DNA from: Actinophytocola sp044466355
GTDB lineage: Bacteria; Actinomycetota; Actinomycetes; Mycobacteriales; Pseudonocardiaceae
Length of the DNA: 64,000 nt
NCBI RefSeq assembly: GCF_044466355.1
Contig: NZ_JBITMQ010000016.1
Location: 124,001 to 188,000, forward strand
Direction of reading: 5' to 3'
Both the position numbers and the translations under genes were made by a program. The notes under the pieces are model-generated. The model was not told the DNA's origin. It worked only from the letters and a program-made list of their open reading frames with translations, and did not search any database. Of the stretch, positions 1 to 8,187 are shown in pieces; the first letter of the stretch is position 1, and every line of letters starts with the position of its first letter.

Positions 1-1
1 C

Positions 2-175
2 ACGGCCGCCGTGCCCGACGGACCGTGGACGCGGTGGGCCGCCCGGCTCCTGCCCACCTTCACCACCGAGGCCGTCATCGCCTGGCTCGACGCCGGCAAA
101 CCCGAACCGGACCAGGCCGCCGACCGCATCGGCGACGCGGTGCACGGGATCATCGCGGCGGCCACCCGCCCCTGA
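2..175 (+). CDS. TetR-family regulator, C-terminal fragment
   Basis: This is the last 57 codons of a gene that begins before the window. The frame reads ...AVIAWLDAGKPEPDQAADRIGDAVHGIIAAATRP and stops with TGA at 173-175. A C-terminal helix of the form AVxAWLDAGxPxPxxAADxIG followed by IIAAA is common at the end of TetR-type repressors. The DNA-binding N-terminus is outside the window, so family and target are inferred from the tail only. Confidence 0.55.
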   Translation, partial: TAAVPDGPWTRWAARLLPTFTTEAVIAWLDAGKPEPDQAADRIGDAVHGIIAAATRP

Positions 176-183
176 TCCGCGGG

Positions 184-204
184 CGAGCGGAGCGACCCCG
201 CTCG
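184..204 (+). terminator. hairpin after the tetR fragment
   Basis: CGAGCGG and CCGCTCG form a perfect 7-bp stem with a 7-nt loop nine bases after the tetR stop codon. There is no T-tract, as is usual for hairpins at gene ends in high-GC actinomycetes. It is a plausible terminator; function is inferred from position. Confidence 0.4.
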
Positions 205-232
205 TGTCAAAGGATGTTCGGCAAGGCGCGTC
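205..232 (+). promoter_or_regulatory. possible ECF42-type promoter for the DGPF-sigma pair
   Basis: A TGTC at 205-208 and a CGTC at 229-232 lie about 78 bases before the DGPF gene start. ECF42 sigma factors are known to drive promoters with a TGTC-type -35 upstream of DGPF genes. The spacing here (20 nt) is longer than I would expect, so this is a weak assignment. Confidence 0.2.
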
Positions 233-309
233 GATTCGGGTGCGGTCCGTTCGTAGTGGGGTGAGGATGCGGGGAACGAGCCCGCCCCTGTCACGAGGAG
301 AAGGTCGCC

Positions 310-684
310 ATGGCCCGTTACATGTTGTCGGTGCACAGTCGCGAGGGTGCGGTTCGCGAACCGGTGAACGAGGAGGCGATGCTGCGGTCCCACGCACAAC
401 TCGGCGAGATCGAGCGGGACATGGCCGCGACCGGCGCGTGGGTGTTCTCCGGGCGCCTGCACGAGCCGGACACCGCCACCGTCGTGCGCGCGTCCGGAGG
501 CGAGGTGCTGACGACCGACGGCCCGTTCGCCGAGTCCAAGGACCACCTCGGCGGCTTCTACGTCATCGAGGCGCCCGACCTCGACTCCGCGCTCGGCTGG
601 GCGGCCAAGGTCACCGCCTGCATCGGCGTGCCGATCGAGGTCCGCCCCTTCGCGGGCTTCGCCGACAAACCCCAGGCGCCGTGA
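310..684 (+). CDS. YCII-related DGPF-domain protein
   Basis: A 124-residue soluble protein with the family signature DGPF (in TTDGPFAESKDHLGGFYVIEA) near residue 77, the motif that names this YCII-related family. The start ATG at 310 has a GAGGAGAAGG ribosome site. Its stop overlaps the GTG start of the next gene, an ECF sigma factor. DGPF proteins are routinely encoded beside ECF42 sigma factors, and this pairing is exactly that. Members are ferredoxin-like folds without a settled biochemical role; they may be the regulated product or a sensor for the sigma factor. Confidence 0.85.
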   Translation: MARYMLSVHSREGAVREPVNEEAMLRSHAQLGEIERDMAATGAWVFSGRLHEPDTATVVRASGGEVLTTDGPFAESKDHLGGFYVIEAPDLDSALGWAAKVTACIGVPIEVRPFAGFADKPQAP

Positions 685-1898
685 CCGACGAGCGTCCCGA
701 CGAGTCGGTGATCGGCCGGATCTTCCGCGCGGAGTCCGGCCGGTCACTGGCCGCCGTGATCGGCTTCTGCGGCGACATCGACGTTGCCGAGGACGCCGTG
801 CAGGACGCGTTCGCCCTCGCGCTGCGGAAGTGGCCTGCCGACGGTCTGCCCCCGAACCCCGGTGGCTGGATCACCACCACGGCCCGCAACCGCGCCATCG
901 ACCGGCTCCGCCGCGAAGCACGCGGACGGGAGCTGGCCACCGACGCCGCCCGGCTCCCGGCCCTCGACGTCCCCAAGGAGGTGGACACCGTGCCGGACGA
1001 CCGGCTTCGTCTCATGTTCACCTGTTGCCACCCCGCCCTGGCGACCGAGACCCAGGTGGCCCTCACCCTGCGGCTGCTCGGCGGCCTGTCCACCCACGAG
1101 GTCGCCAGAGCGTTCCTGGTGGCCGAGCCGGCGATGGCGGCACGCGTGGTCCGCGCCAAACGCAAGATCAAGGCCGCCCGCATCCCCTACCGGGTGCCCG
1201 AGGCCCAGGAGCTGCCCGGCCGGCTGCGACCGGTACTTGCCGTCGTCTACCTCGTCTACAACGCCGGACTCGCCAACCCCGGCCTGTGCGCCGAGGCGAT
1301 CCGGCTGGCGCGCATGCTCGCCGAACTCATGCCCGACGAACCGGAGGTGACCGGCCTGCTCGCCCTCGTCCTGCTGATCGAGGCCCGTCGCGCCGCCCGC
1401 ACCGGCGCCGACGGCTCGTTCGTGCCGCTGGGGGAACAGGACCGCGGCCGGTGGGACCGCGAACTCATCGCGGAAGGACAGGCGCTGGTACGGCAATGCC
1501 TGCGCCGCGACCAACCCGGCCCCTACCAGGTCCAGGCCGCGATCCATGCCGTGCACGCCGACGCCACGGCCGCCGAGCACACCGACTGGCCACAGATCCT
1601 CGCGCTCTACGACCGCCTGCTCGCGCTCACCCCCACTCCCGTCGTGGCGCTCAACCGCGCCATCGCGGTCAGCGAGGTCCACGGCCCCGCCGCCGCCCTC
1701 GAACTCGTGGACGAGCTGGATCTCGACCACTACTACGCCTTCCACGCCACGCGGGCCGACCTCCTCGACCGACTCGGCCGGCACGACGACGCCGCCCGCG
1801 CCTACCGGCATGCCGCCGCCCTGGCGCCGACCGACGCTGAACGCGACTTCCTCCGACGCGGTGGCAGAAGTGGCCGCCGTGGCGATCCGTTCTGTTAG
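681..1898 (+). CDS. ECF42-type RNA polymerase sigma factor with C-terminal TPR-like domain
   Basis: A 405-residue protein starting at GTG 681, which overlaps the DGPF stop (GTGA). Region 2 is visible as DVAEDAVQDAFALALRKW followed by GGWITTTARNRAIDRLRR, and region 4 as TCCHPALATETQVALTLRLLGGLSTHEVARAFLV. The long second half is helical and TPR-like (for example RAIAVSEVHGPAAALELVDEL), as in ECF42 members, which carry a C-terminal extension in place of a classical anti-sigma factor. It probably controls the upstream DGPF gene and itself. The true start is shorter than the longest open frame; the overlap and homologous N-terminus decide it. Confidence 0.88.
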   Translation: MTDERPDESVIGRIFRAESGRSLAAVIGFCGDIDVAEDAVQDAFALALRKWPADGLPPNPGGWITTTARNRAIDRLRREARGRELATDAARLPALDVPKEVDTVPDDRLRLMFTCCHPALATETQVALTLRLLGGLSTHEVARAFLVAEPAMAARVVRAKRKIKAARIPYRVPEAQELPGRLRPVLAVVYLVYNAGLANPGLCAEAIRLARMLAELMPDEPEVTGLLALVLLIEARRAARTGADGSFVPLGEQDRGRWDRELIAEGQALVRQCLRRDQPGPYQVQAAIHAVHADATAAEHTDWPQILALYDRLLALTPTPVVALNRAIAVSEVHGPAAALELVDELDLDHYYAFHATRADLLDRLGRHDDAARAYRHAAALAPTDAERDFLRRGGRSGRRGDPFC

Positions 1899-1922
1899 TC
1901 GCTAATATGTTAGTGGCTAACA
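1893..1922 (+). promoter_or_regulatory. tandem palindromic operator for the TetR regulator
   Basis: Two 15-bp boxes abut directly: TGTTAGTCGCTAATA (1893-1907) and TGTTAGTGGCTAACA (1908-1922). The second is a perfect 6-bp inverted repeat around a 3-bp centre; the first differs at one arm base. They end at the AGGAGG ribosome site of the TetR gene starting at 1932 and include the sigma-factor stop codon. A TAATAT at 1903-1908 could be a -10 element. This is the arrangement expected for an autoregulated tetR-exporter operon. Confidence 0.7.
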
Positions 1923-1931
1923 GGAGGCGGG

Positions 1932-2504
1932 ATGGCGGCGGACTGGCGGGAGCGGAAGAAGGCCCGGACGCGGCAGCGGTTGCAGGAGCAGGCGTTGCGG
2001 TTGTTCATCGAGCGTGGTTACGAGGCGACGACGGTGGAGCGGATCGCGGCGGCGGCCGGGGTGTCGCACATGACGTTCTTCCGGTACTTCCCGACCAAGG
2101 AAGACGTCGTGCTCAGCGACTCCTACGACCCGCTGCTGGTCGCGGCGATCCGCGCGAGGCCGCGTACCGAGGAACCGGTGAGCCGGATCCGTGCGGCGGT
2201 GCGTGAGGGCCTTGGCGCGATCTACGCGTCCGACCGGGACGCGTTGCTGACGCGGGTTCGGCTGACGCTGCGGACCCCGGCGTTGCGGGCACGGCTGTGG
2301 GAGAACCAGGTCGCCACGCGGGACCTTCTCGCGCGTGCGCTGGTGGACGGGGAACCGGACTTCACCACCAGAATCCTGGCCTCGGCGTGCCTCGCCACGC
2401 TGACCACGGCGCTCGAGGAGTGGGTGGCCGCCGACGGTTCCGCCGAACTGCCGGACCTGATCGACGACGCGTTCCGTGCGCTCGACGGGCGGCGGGGGTC
2501 GTGA
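1932..2504 (+). CDS. TetR-family transcriptional regulator
   Basis: A 190-residue repressor. The N-terminal helix-turn-helix is visible at residues 10-55: ARTRQRLQEQALRLFIERGYEATTVERIAAAAGVSHMTFFRYFPTKEDVVL, the classic TetR pattern. The start ATG at 1932 has an AGGAGG site. The C-terminal ligand domain is not diagnostic. Its stop overlaps the GTG of an ABC ATPase, and the permease follows, so it most likely represses its own exporter operon through the tandem palindromes just upstream and is relieved by an exported compound. Confidence 0.92.
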   Translation: MAADWRERKKARTRQRLQEQALRLFIERGYEATTVERIAAAAGVSHMTFFRYFPTKEDVVLSDSYDPLLVAAIRARPRTEEPVSRIRAAVREGLGAIYASDRDALLTRVRLTLRTPALRARLWENQVATRDLLARALVDGEPDFTTRILASACLATLTTALEEWVAADGSAELPDLIDDAFRALDGRRGS

Positions 2505-3358
2505 CGGTCATCGAGGTCGAGGACCTGCGCATGCGGTACCGCGGCGCCACGGCGAACGCGGTGGACGGGATCTCGTTCACCGTGGCCGAGGGCGAGGTGT
2601 TCGGGTTCCTCGGGCCGAACGGTGCCGGGAAGTCGACCACCCAGCGGATCCTCACCGGTCTGCTCCGCGGGCACGAGGGACGCGCCGACGTGCTGGGACG
2701 GCCGGTGGCGCGGTGGGGAAGGGACTACTACGAGCACATCGGTGTCGGGTTCGAGTTGCCCGCGCACTTCTCGCGGCTCACCGCGCGGGAGAACCTGGCC
2801 GCGTTCGCCGGTTTTCACCGCGGTCCGGTCGACGAGCCGGGCGGGTTGCTGGACCTGGTCGATCTCGGGTCGGCGGCCGACCGGTTGGTGGGGGAGTTCT
2901 CCAAGGGGATGCGGATGCGGCTGAACCTGGCGCGGGCGCTGGTGAACCGGCCGCGCGTGCTGTTCCTCGACGAACCGACGTCCGGCATGGACCCGGTGCA
3001 CGCCAGTCTGGTCCGTGACCTGGTCCGCCGCCAGGCCGCGCAGGGACGCACGGTGTTCCTCACGACGCACGACATGGCGACCGCCGACCAGCTGTGCGAC
3101 CGGGTCGGGTTCATGGTGGACGGACGGCTCGCCGCTGTCGACACCCCGCGCAACTTCCGGCTGGCTCACGGAAAACCGTGTGTCGTGGTCGAGTACCGCG
3201 ACGAGAACACGGTACGGCGGGAGGAGTTCCCGCTGTCGGGTATCGGCGAGGACCCCGATTTCGCCGCGTTGCTGCGTGCGTATCCCGTGGAGACCGTCCA
3301 CACCCGCGAGGCGAGCCTCGACGACGTGTTCGTCGCCGTCACCGGCGGGCGGTTGTGA
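2501..3358 (+). CDS. ABC transporter ATP-binding protein (ABC-2 export type)
   Basis: A 285-residue cytoplasmic ATPase starting at GTG 2501. Walker A is GPNGAGKST, the signature region is FSKGMRMRLNLARAL, Walker B is RVLFLDEPTSGMD, and the switch histidine lies in LTTHDM. The C-terminal tail (REASLDDVFVAVTGGRL) is typical of ABC-2 exporters such as the DrrA and Rv2688c-like families. It is translationally coupled on both sides: its GTG overlaps the tetR stop and its own stop overlaps the permease start. It should power the permease encoded next; the substrate is unknown and could be an antibiotic or lipid. Confidence 0.93.
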   Translation: MTVIEVEDLRMRYRGATANAVDGISFTVAEGEVFGFLGPNGAGKSTTQRILTGLLRGHEGRADVLGRPVARWGRDYYEHIGVGFELPAHFSRLTARENLAAFAGFHRGPVDEPGGLLDLVDLGSAADRLVGEFSKGMRMRLNLARALVNRPRVLFLDEPTSGMDPVHASLVRDLVRRQAAQGRTVFLTTHDMATADQLCDRVGFMVDGRLAAVDTPRNFRLAHGKPCVVVEYRDENTVRREEFPLSGIGEDPDFAALLRAYPVETVHTREASLDDVFVAVTGGRL

Positions 3359-4767
3359 ACCGTCTCCGCGCTGCCGTCGCGCTGGAGTGGACGGTGGAGT
3401 GGCGGTACCGGATTCCCGCGGTGGCGCTCGTCGTGACCGTGGTGTGGACGGTGGTGTTGGCGGCGCTGCCCGCGTCGGTGGCGCGCGGTGCCGGTCCGGT
3501 GATCCTGACCGTCGACACCGCGGCCTTCGGCGCGTTCTTCATCGCCGCGCTGGTGCTGTTCGAACGCGACGAGGGGGCGCTGGCCGCGTTGACGGTCAGT
3601 CCGGTGCGGTTCGGGGAATACCTGGGCGCGAAGGTCGGTGGTCTGGCCGGGCTGTCGGTGGCGTCCGCGGTCCCGGTCGCGCTGGCCGCCGGGGTGAACC
3701 TCGCGGCGGCACTGGCGGGTGTGGTCCTGCTGTCGGTGCTGTTCCTGACGGTCAGCTTCGCGCTCGTGGTCCGGCAGCCCTCGCTCACCGCGTTCCTCAC
3801 CGTCGCGCCGCTGCCGCTCGCGCCGCTCATCGCGGCACCGCTGGCCCACCTGACCGGCCTGCTCGACCACCCGCTCCTGTTCCTCGTGCCCACCACCGCG
3901 GCCGCCGACGTGATCCAGGGCCGTCCGCATCCCGCGGGGCTGGGCTACCTGCTGCTGACCGTCGCCGCGGCCGTTCTCGTCGCCCGTGGCCGCTTCACCC
4001 GCGAGCCGGTGGGCGGCCCACGCGGGGGACGGTCGCACCACAAGCCCTGGCGTCCGCGAGGGTGGCTCGCCGCGTTGACGGGGATCGACCGCCGGACGTC
4101 GGTGCGTAGCGCCCTGCTGACCGTGGTGCTCGCGGGGCCCGTCCTGCTCGCCGTCGCACTGCGGCTGGGCTACCCGCCGCTCGTGGGATACCTGCGCGAC
4201 CGGTTCGGCGTCGATGTCACGCCGTACCAACCCGTTCTGGTCGCGTCGCTGCTCCTGCTGCACGTGCCGTTGATCACCGGCATGGTCGGCGCGCTGCTGG
4301 TGCTCGACGACGTCGACGACCGAACCCTGCTGGTCGTGCGGGTCAGCCCGGTCGGAGTGCGGCGCTACCTCGCGTACCGGGTGGTGGCGGTCGCGGCGGC
4401 GGCACTGCTCCTGCTCGTCGTCGCGGTGCCCGTTTCCGGGCTCGTGCCCGGCCTGCCGCTGCCCGCGGTGGCGCTGGCCGCGGCGCAGGCACCGCTGATC
4501 ACCCTCGCCACCGCCGCCGTGGCACCCAACAAGGTCGAAGGACTCGGCTGGCTGAAGATCCTCGGGCTGCTGCCCACCGGGATCGCGCCCGCCATGTGGT
4601 GGCTGCCCGACGCCGCCCAGTGGCCGCTGCGCGTGGTGCCGCACTACTGGACCGTCGACGTCCTGTGGCACCCCGGCCCGCTCGGTCTGCTCGCCGGCAC
4701 CGTCCTCACCGCGATCGCCGCCGTCCTGCTGACCCGCCGGATCCTGCGCCGGTTCGACGCGCACTGA
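3355..4767 (+). CDS. ABC-2 transporter permease, two fused membrane halves
   Basis: A 470-residue integral membrane protein starting at GTG 3355, overlapping the ATPase stop. Hydrophobic segments fall in two groups separated by a polar stretch near residues 215-245 (GGPRGGRSHHKPWRPRG). This suggests two permease halves of about six helices fused into one chain, as in fluoroquinolone-exporter permeases that are otherwise split into two genes. With the coupled ATPase it forms an efflux pump controlled by the upstream TetR. The substrate cannot be read from the sequence. Confidence 0.85.
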   Translation: MNRLRAAVALEWTVEWRYRIPAVALVVTVVWTVVLAALPASVARGAGPVILTVDTAAFGAFFIAALVLFERDEGALAALTVSPVRFGEYLGAKVGGLAGLSVASAVPVALAAGVNLAAALAGVVLLSVLFLTVSFALVVRQPSLTAFLTVAPLPLAPLIAAPLAHLTGLLDHPLLFLVPTTAAADVIQGRPHPAGLGYLLLTVAAAVLVARGRFTREPVGGPRGGRSHHKPWRPRGWLAALTGIDRRTSVRSALLTVVLAGPVLLAVALRLGYPPLVGYLRDRFGVDVTPYQPVLVASLLLLHVPLITGMVGALLVLDDVDDRTLLVVRVSPVGVRRYLAYRVVAVAAAALLLLVVAVPVSGLVPGLPLPAVALAAAQAPLITLATAAVAPNKVEGLGWLKILGLLPTGIAPAMWWLPDAAQWPLRVVPHYWTVDVLWHPGPLGLLAGTVLTAIAAVLLTRRILRRFDAH

Positions 4768-4790
4768 CCCCGGCTTGTGTTCCCGGTGGT

Positions 4791-4883
4791 CTGTGCGGCA
4801 TCTTTACCTGCGGCGCGCCGGGAAGTCTGGTCGGCACACCCTCTGGGGTGGATGGGTGTTTCCGATGTGGACGGGGTGTGTCC
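4791..4883 (+). promoter_or_regulatory. candidate structured leader RNA, copy A (upstream of Na+/H+ antiporter)
   Basis: The leader of the antiporter gene contains GCGGCATCTTT, then GCCGGGAAGTCTGGTCGGC (4817-4835), a CACCCtctGGGGTG-type hairpin, and CCGATGTGGAC (4862-4872). The same boxes in the same order occur before the CBS-NhaD genes near 13.8 kb on the other strand. An outer stem GTGC/GCAC here becomes TTGC/GCGA there, a compensated change that supports base pairing. A final small hairpin (GGAC...GTCC, 4869-4883) holds the likely ribosome site and ends at the start codon. The ligand is unknown; the gene context suggests an ion. Confidence 0.6.
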
Positions 4884-6089
4884 GTGGCGCTTGTGCTCGC
4901 GTTCGGGGTAGTGCTGCTCATCAGCGTGTCGTTGTCCGGGGTGGCGGCGAGAACGGTCCTGTCGACGGCGTTGCTGTTCCTGCTGGCCGGTGCCCTGATC
5001 GGGCAGGGCGGCCTGGGCCTGGTGGACATCCCGTCCGACGGGGCGTTCGTGACCGGCCTCGCCGACCTCGCGCTGTTCACGGTCCTGTTCACCGACGGCC
5101 AGCGGGCCGGGTTGCCCGCGCTGCGTGAGGGCTGGCGGCTGTCGGGCAGGGCGCTGGGGCTCGCGATGCCGCTGACGATGGTCGGCATCGCCCTGCCCGC
5201 GCACTTCCTCGCCGGACTGGACTGGCCCACCGCGTTCCTGGTCGGCGCGATCCTGTCACCGACCGACCCGGTGTTCGCCGCCGCGATCGTCGGCCGGGAC
5301 GACGTGCCGCTGCGGTTGCGACGGCTGCTCAACGTCGAGTCGGGTCTGAACGACGGGCTCGCGCTGCCGTTCGTGCTGATCTTCCTCGCCACCGCGGCCA
5401 ACCGGGACGCGCACCTCGGCGAGGTGGCGCTCGAGCTGGTCGCCGGTCTCGCGCTGGGCATCGCGATCCCGGCCGTGGTCGTGCTCGCCTGGCGGCTGCG
5501 GATCCTCACCGCCGAGCCACGGCTGCAGGCGCTCGGCCCGCTCGCGATCGCCGTCATGCTCTACGCCGCCTGCCACCTCACGCACGCGAACCCGTACCTG
5601 GCGGCGTTCGCGGCCGGTTCGACGATCGCCACGCTGGACCACGTGGCTGCGGAGCGGTTCGAGCACTTCGGTGACCTGCTCTCGGAGGTGACCAAGTTCG
5701 CCGCCCTGCTGGTGTTCGGCGCGCTGATCACCCCGGACCGCCTCGGCGACCTGTCCGTGGGCGACTGGCTGGTCGCCGTTATCGCGATCCTGCTCGTCCG
5801 GCCCGCGGCCATGCTGCTGTCATTGCTGCGCACCACGCTGCCCGCCCAACAACGGTGGGTCGCCGCCTGGTTCGGGCCCAAGGGCTTCGCGTCGGTGGTC
5901 TACGGGCTGCTCGTCCTGCAGGCAGGCCTCCCGGCCGGGGACCACGTGTTCGACCTCGTCGCGATCACCATCGCGCTCTCGATCGTCCTGCACTCCTCGA
6001 CCGACGTGCCGATCGCCAAGGCACTGCGCGTCGAACCGCCCGACAACCTGCCGCCGGGCAACGCGCCCCTGACCGACCGACCTGGCTGA
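4884..6089 (+). CDS. cation:proton antiporter, CPA1/NhaP family
   Basis: A membrane protein of about 401 residues with some 12 hydrophobic segments. CPA1 signatures are present: SPTDPV on a discontinuous helix, the ion-binding acidic motif in NVESGLNDG, and WFGPKGFAS near the end. It should exchange Na+ or K+ for H+ across the cytoplasmic membrane. GTG 4884 is chosen because ACGGGG lies seven bases upstream; GTG 4878 is an alternative and adds two residues. It lacks the long cytoplasmic tail of some NhaP proteins. The leader RNA shared with the CBS-NhaD unit suggests common ion-responsive control. Confidence 0.88.
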   Translation: MALVLAFGVVLLISVSLSGVAARTVLSTALLFLLAGALIGQGGLGLVDIPSDGAFVTGLADLALFTVLFTDGQRAGLPALREGWRLSGRALGLAMPLTMVGIALPAHFLAGLDWPTAFLVGAILSPTDPVFAAAIVGRDDVPLRLRRLLNVESGLNDGLALPFVLIFLATAANRDAHLGEVALELVAGLALGIAIPAVVVLAWRLRILTAEPRLQALGPLAIAVMLYAACHLTHANPYLAAFAAGSTIATLDHVAAERFEHFGDLLSEVTKFAALLVFGALITPDRLGDLSVGDWLVAVIAILLVRPAAMLLSLLRTTLPAQQRWVAAWFGPKGFASVVYGLLVLQAGLPAGDHVFDLVAITIALSIVLHSSTDVPIAKALRVEPPDNLPPGNAPLTDRPG

Positions 6090-6111
6090 CGTGATGTCCT
6101 CGCTGTGCTGA

Positions 6112-6132
6112 ACCGCGTCGACGCGACGCGGT
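6112..6132. terminator. bidirectional hairpin between convergent antiporter and ktrA genes
   Basis: ACCGCGTC and GACGCGGT form a perfect 8-bp stem with a 5-nt loop. The hairpin lies between two convergent genes and touches the ktrA stop codon. No T-tract is present. Its position supports a shared terminator. Confidence 0.5.
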
Positions 6133-6806
6133 CAGTTGGCGTTGGCGAAACGTTCGACGTCGGCGATGGCGCCGACGACCAGGATGAGGTCGCCGTACAT
6201 GAGCACGGTGTCCGGGGTGGCGTAGGTGAAGCCGGCGTCCGGCCCGTCGGTTTCCTTCTTGACCGACACGATCGTGACCCCGTACTTGGCGCGCAGGCGC
6301 GACTCGTGCAGGGGGACGCCGACCACGTCGTGCGGGGGTTTGGTCTTGACCATCGCGTAGTCGGTGTCGACCTCGATGTAGTCGAGCATGCGCCCGGTCA
6401 GCAGGTGCGCCACCCGTTCCCCCATGTCGTGTTCGGGGAGCACGACGTGGTGGGCGCCGACACGCTGCAGGATGGTGCCGTGCTGGCGGCTGATCGCCTT
6501 GGCCCAGATGTCCGGGACGCTCAGGTCGACCAGCAACGACGTGGTCATGATGCTGGCCTCGATGTCGGTGCCGATGGAGACCACGACCCGGTGGACGTCG
6601 GGCACGCCGAGTTGGCGGAGCGCGTCGATGTCGGTGGTGTCGGCGGTGACGACGTGCGGCAGCTCGCCCGCGAAGCTCTGCACGATCTTGCGGTCGCTGT
6701 CGATCGCGAGGACGTTGGTGCCGAGACTGGACAGTTCCAGGGCCAGCGCGCCGCCGAAGCGGCCGAGCCCGATGACCACGACGGTCTCGTCCTTGAAGTC
6801 AGCCAA
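6132..6806 (-). CDS. ktrA: TrkA/KtrA-type K+ channel regulatory subunit (RCK)
   Basis: A 224-residue cytoplasmic protein. The N-terminal RCK_N Rossmann domain shows GLGRFGGALALEL for nucleotide binding and acidic IDSD at the end of the second strand. The C-terminal RCK_C domain occupies about residues 140-220. This subunit gates the KtrB translocator by binding ATP/ADP, NAD(H) or c-di-AMP, depending on the lineage. Its ATG overlaps the ktrB stop by eight bases, so the two are translationally coupled in the order ktrB-ktrA. Confidence 0.92.
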   Translation of the reverse strand: MADFKDETVVVIGLGRFGGALALELSSLGTNVLAIDSDRKIVQSFAGELPHVVTADTTDIDALRQLGVPDVHRVVVSIGTDIEASIMTTSLLVDLSVPDIWAKAISRQHGTILQRVGAHHVVLPEHDMGERVAHLLTGRMLDYIEVDTDYAMVKTKPPHDVVGVPLHESRLRAKYGVTIVSVKKETDGPDAGFTYATPDTVLMYGDLILVVGAIADVERFANAN

Positions 6807-8187
6807 CGATCGTCCTTTCCTCAGGGAGTTCGAAGCGGCGGGTCCGTTGCCGCAGCGCCAGTGCCGAAGCGAGGGTCAGCGGTCCGACACGGCCGAGGAA
6901 CATCAGCGCGCTCAGCAGTACCTTGGCCGCGGGCGGCAGGTCCGCGGTGATGCCGGCGGACAGGCCGACCGTGCCGAACGCGGACACGACCTCGAACAGC
7001 ACCAGCTCGAGAGTGTGGCGGGTCATCGCCAGCATCAGCAGCACCGACAGCGCGACCGCGCCGATGCCGAGCAGCGCGACGGCGAGCGCCTGGCGCTGGT
7101 TGGTTTCCGGTACCTGGCGGTGCCCCACGTTGACCTGGGTGTGGCCGCGCATCTCCGACCAGATCACGAACGCCAGCAACCCGAACGTGGTCACCTTGAT
7201 CCCGCCCGCGGTGCCGCCGCTGCCACCACCGATGAACATCAGCAGGTCCGTGGTGAACAGGCTCTCCGGTCGCAGCGCGGCGATGTCGATGCTGTTGAAG
7301 CCCGCGGTGCGGGTCATCGTGGAGTGGAAGAACCCGGCGAGGAGCTTGCCCGGTCCGGACAGTGGCCCCAGGGTGGCGGGGTTGGTCCGCTCCAACAGGA
7401 TGGTCAGGACGGTGCCGACGACCAGCAGCGCGACGGTCAGCACGACGGTGATGCGGGTCAGCACGGACCACCGGGAGGGGCGTCGCCAGGAGCGGAGGAG
7501 TTCGAACACCACCGGGAAGCCCAGTCCGCCCACGATCACCGCTGCCGCGATGGTCAGGCTCACCCACGGATCGGTGACGTAGTCCATCAGGCTGTTGCGG
7601 TGCACGGAGAATCCGGCGTTGTTGAACGCCGAGATCGCGTGGAAGACCCCGTGATAGACCGCCTCGCCCCACGGCCGTGCGTAGCCCGTGGCGAACCGGA
7701 TGGTCAGCACCACGGCCACAGCCGCCTCACTGACCAGGCTGAAGACCACGATGTTCCGCACCAGCCCGCCGATGCCGGTCAACCCGGGCGTTTTGGTCTC
7801 CGCCTGGGCCAGCATGCGGCGGCGAAGGCCCAGCCGTCGTGCCACCAGCACCGTGAGCAGGGCGGCGAGGGTCATGATGCCCAGCCCACCCACCTGGATC
7901 AGCCCCAGGATGACCACCTCACCGAACGCGGACCAGTGGCTGCCGGTGTCCACTGTGACCAGTCCGGTCACGCACACGGCCGAGGTGGCGGTGAACAGCG
8001 CGTCCACGAGCTCCGTGCGCTGCCCGGACTCCGTCGCCAGCGGCAGGGACAACAGCACGGTGCCGACGGCGATCGCCGAGGCGAAGCCTGCCACGACAAC
8101 CTGGGTCGGATGCCGCCATCGCTCCGTGCCCGGCCTGTTGCGTCCGATCACGCGCTCACGTCCACGTGCTTCATGACCGATCGCCAC
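6799..8187 (-). CDS. ktrB: K+ uptake membrane subunit KtrB/TrkH
   Basis: A K+ translocator of about 462 residues with four pore repeats. The selectivity-filter glycines are visible in TSAVCVTGLVTVDTG, SAFNNAGFS, MTRTAGFNS and SAFGTVGLS, and a GGGSGGTAGGIK stretch matches the KtrB gating loop. It imports K+ together with Na+ or H+ and works with the coupled KtrA. The start is uncertain: GTG 8187 fits the family length, GTG 8151 would be shorter, and the frame is open to GTG 8295, which has no ribosome site. Confidence 0.88.
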   Translation of the reverse strand: MAIGHEARGRERVIGRNRPGTERWRHPTQVVVAGFASAIAVGTVLLSLPLATESGQRTELVDALFTATSAVCVTGLVTVDTGSHWSAFGEVVILGLIQVGGLGIMTLAALLTVLVARRLGLRRRMLAQAETKTPGLTGIGGLVRNIVVFSLVSEAAVAVVLTIRFATGYARPWGEAVYHGVFHAISAFNNAGFSVHRNSLMDYVTDPWVSLTIAAAVIVGGLGFPVVFELLRSWRRPSRWSVLTRITVVLTVALLVVGTVLTILLERTNPATLGPLSGPGKLLAGFFHSTMTRTAGFNSIDIAALRPESLFTTDLLMFIGGGSGGTAGGIKVTTFGLLAFVIWSEMRGHTQVNVGHRQVPETNQRQALAVALLGIGAVALSVLLMLAMTRHTLELVLFEVVSAFGTVGLSAGITADLPPAAKVLLSALMFLGRVGPLTLASALALRQRTRRFELPEERTIVG

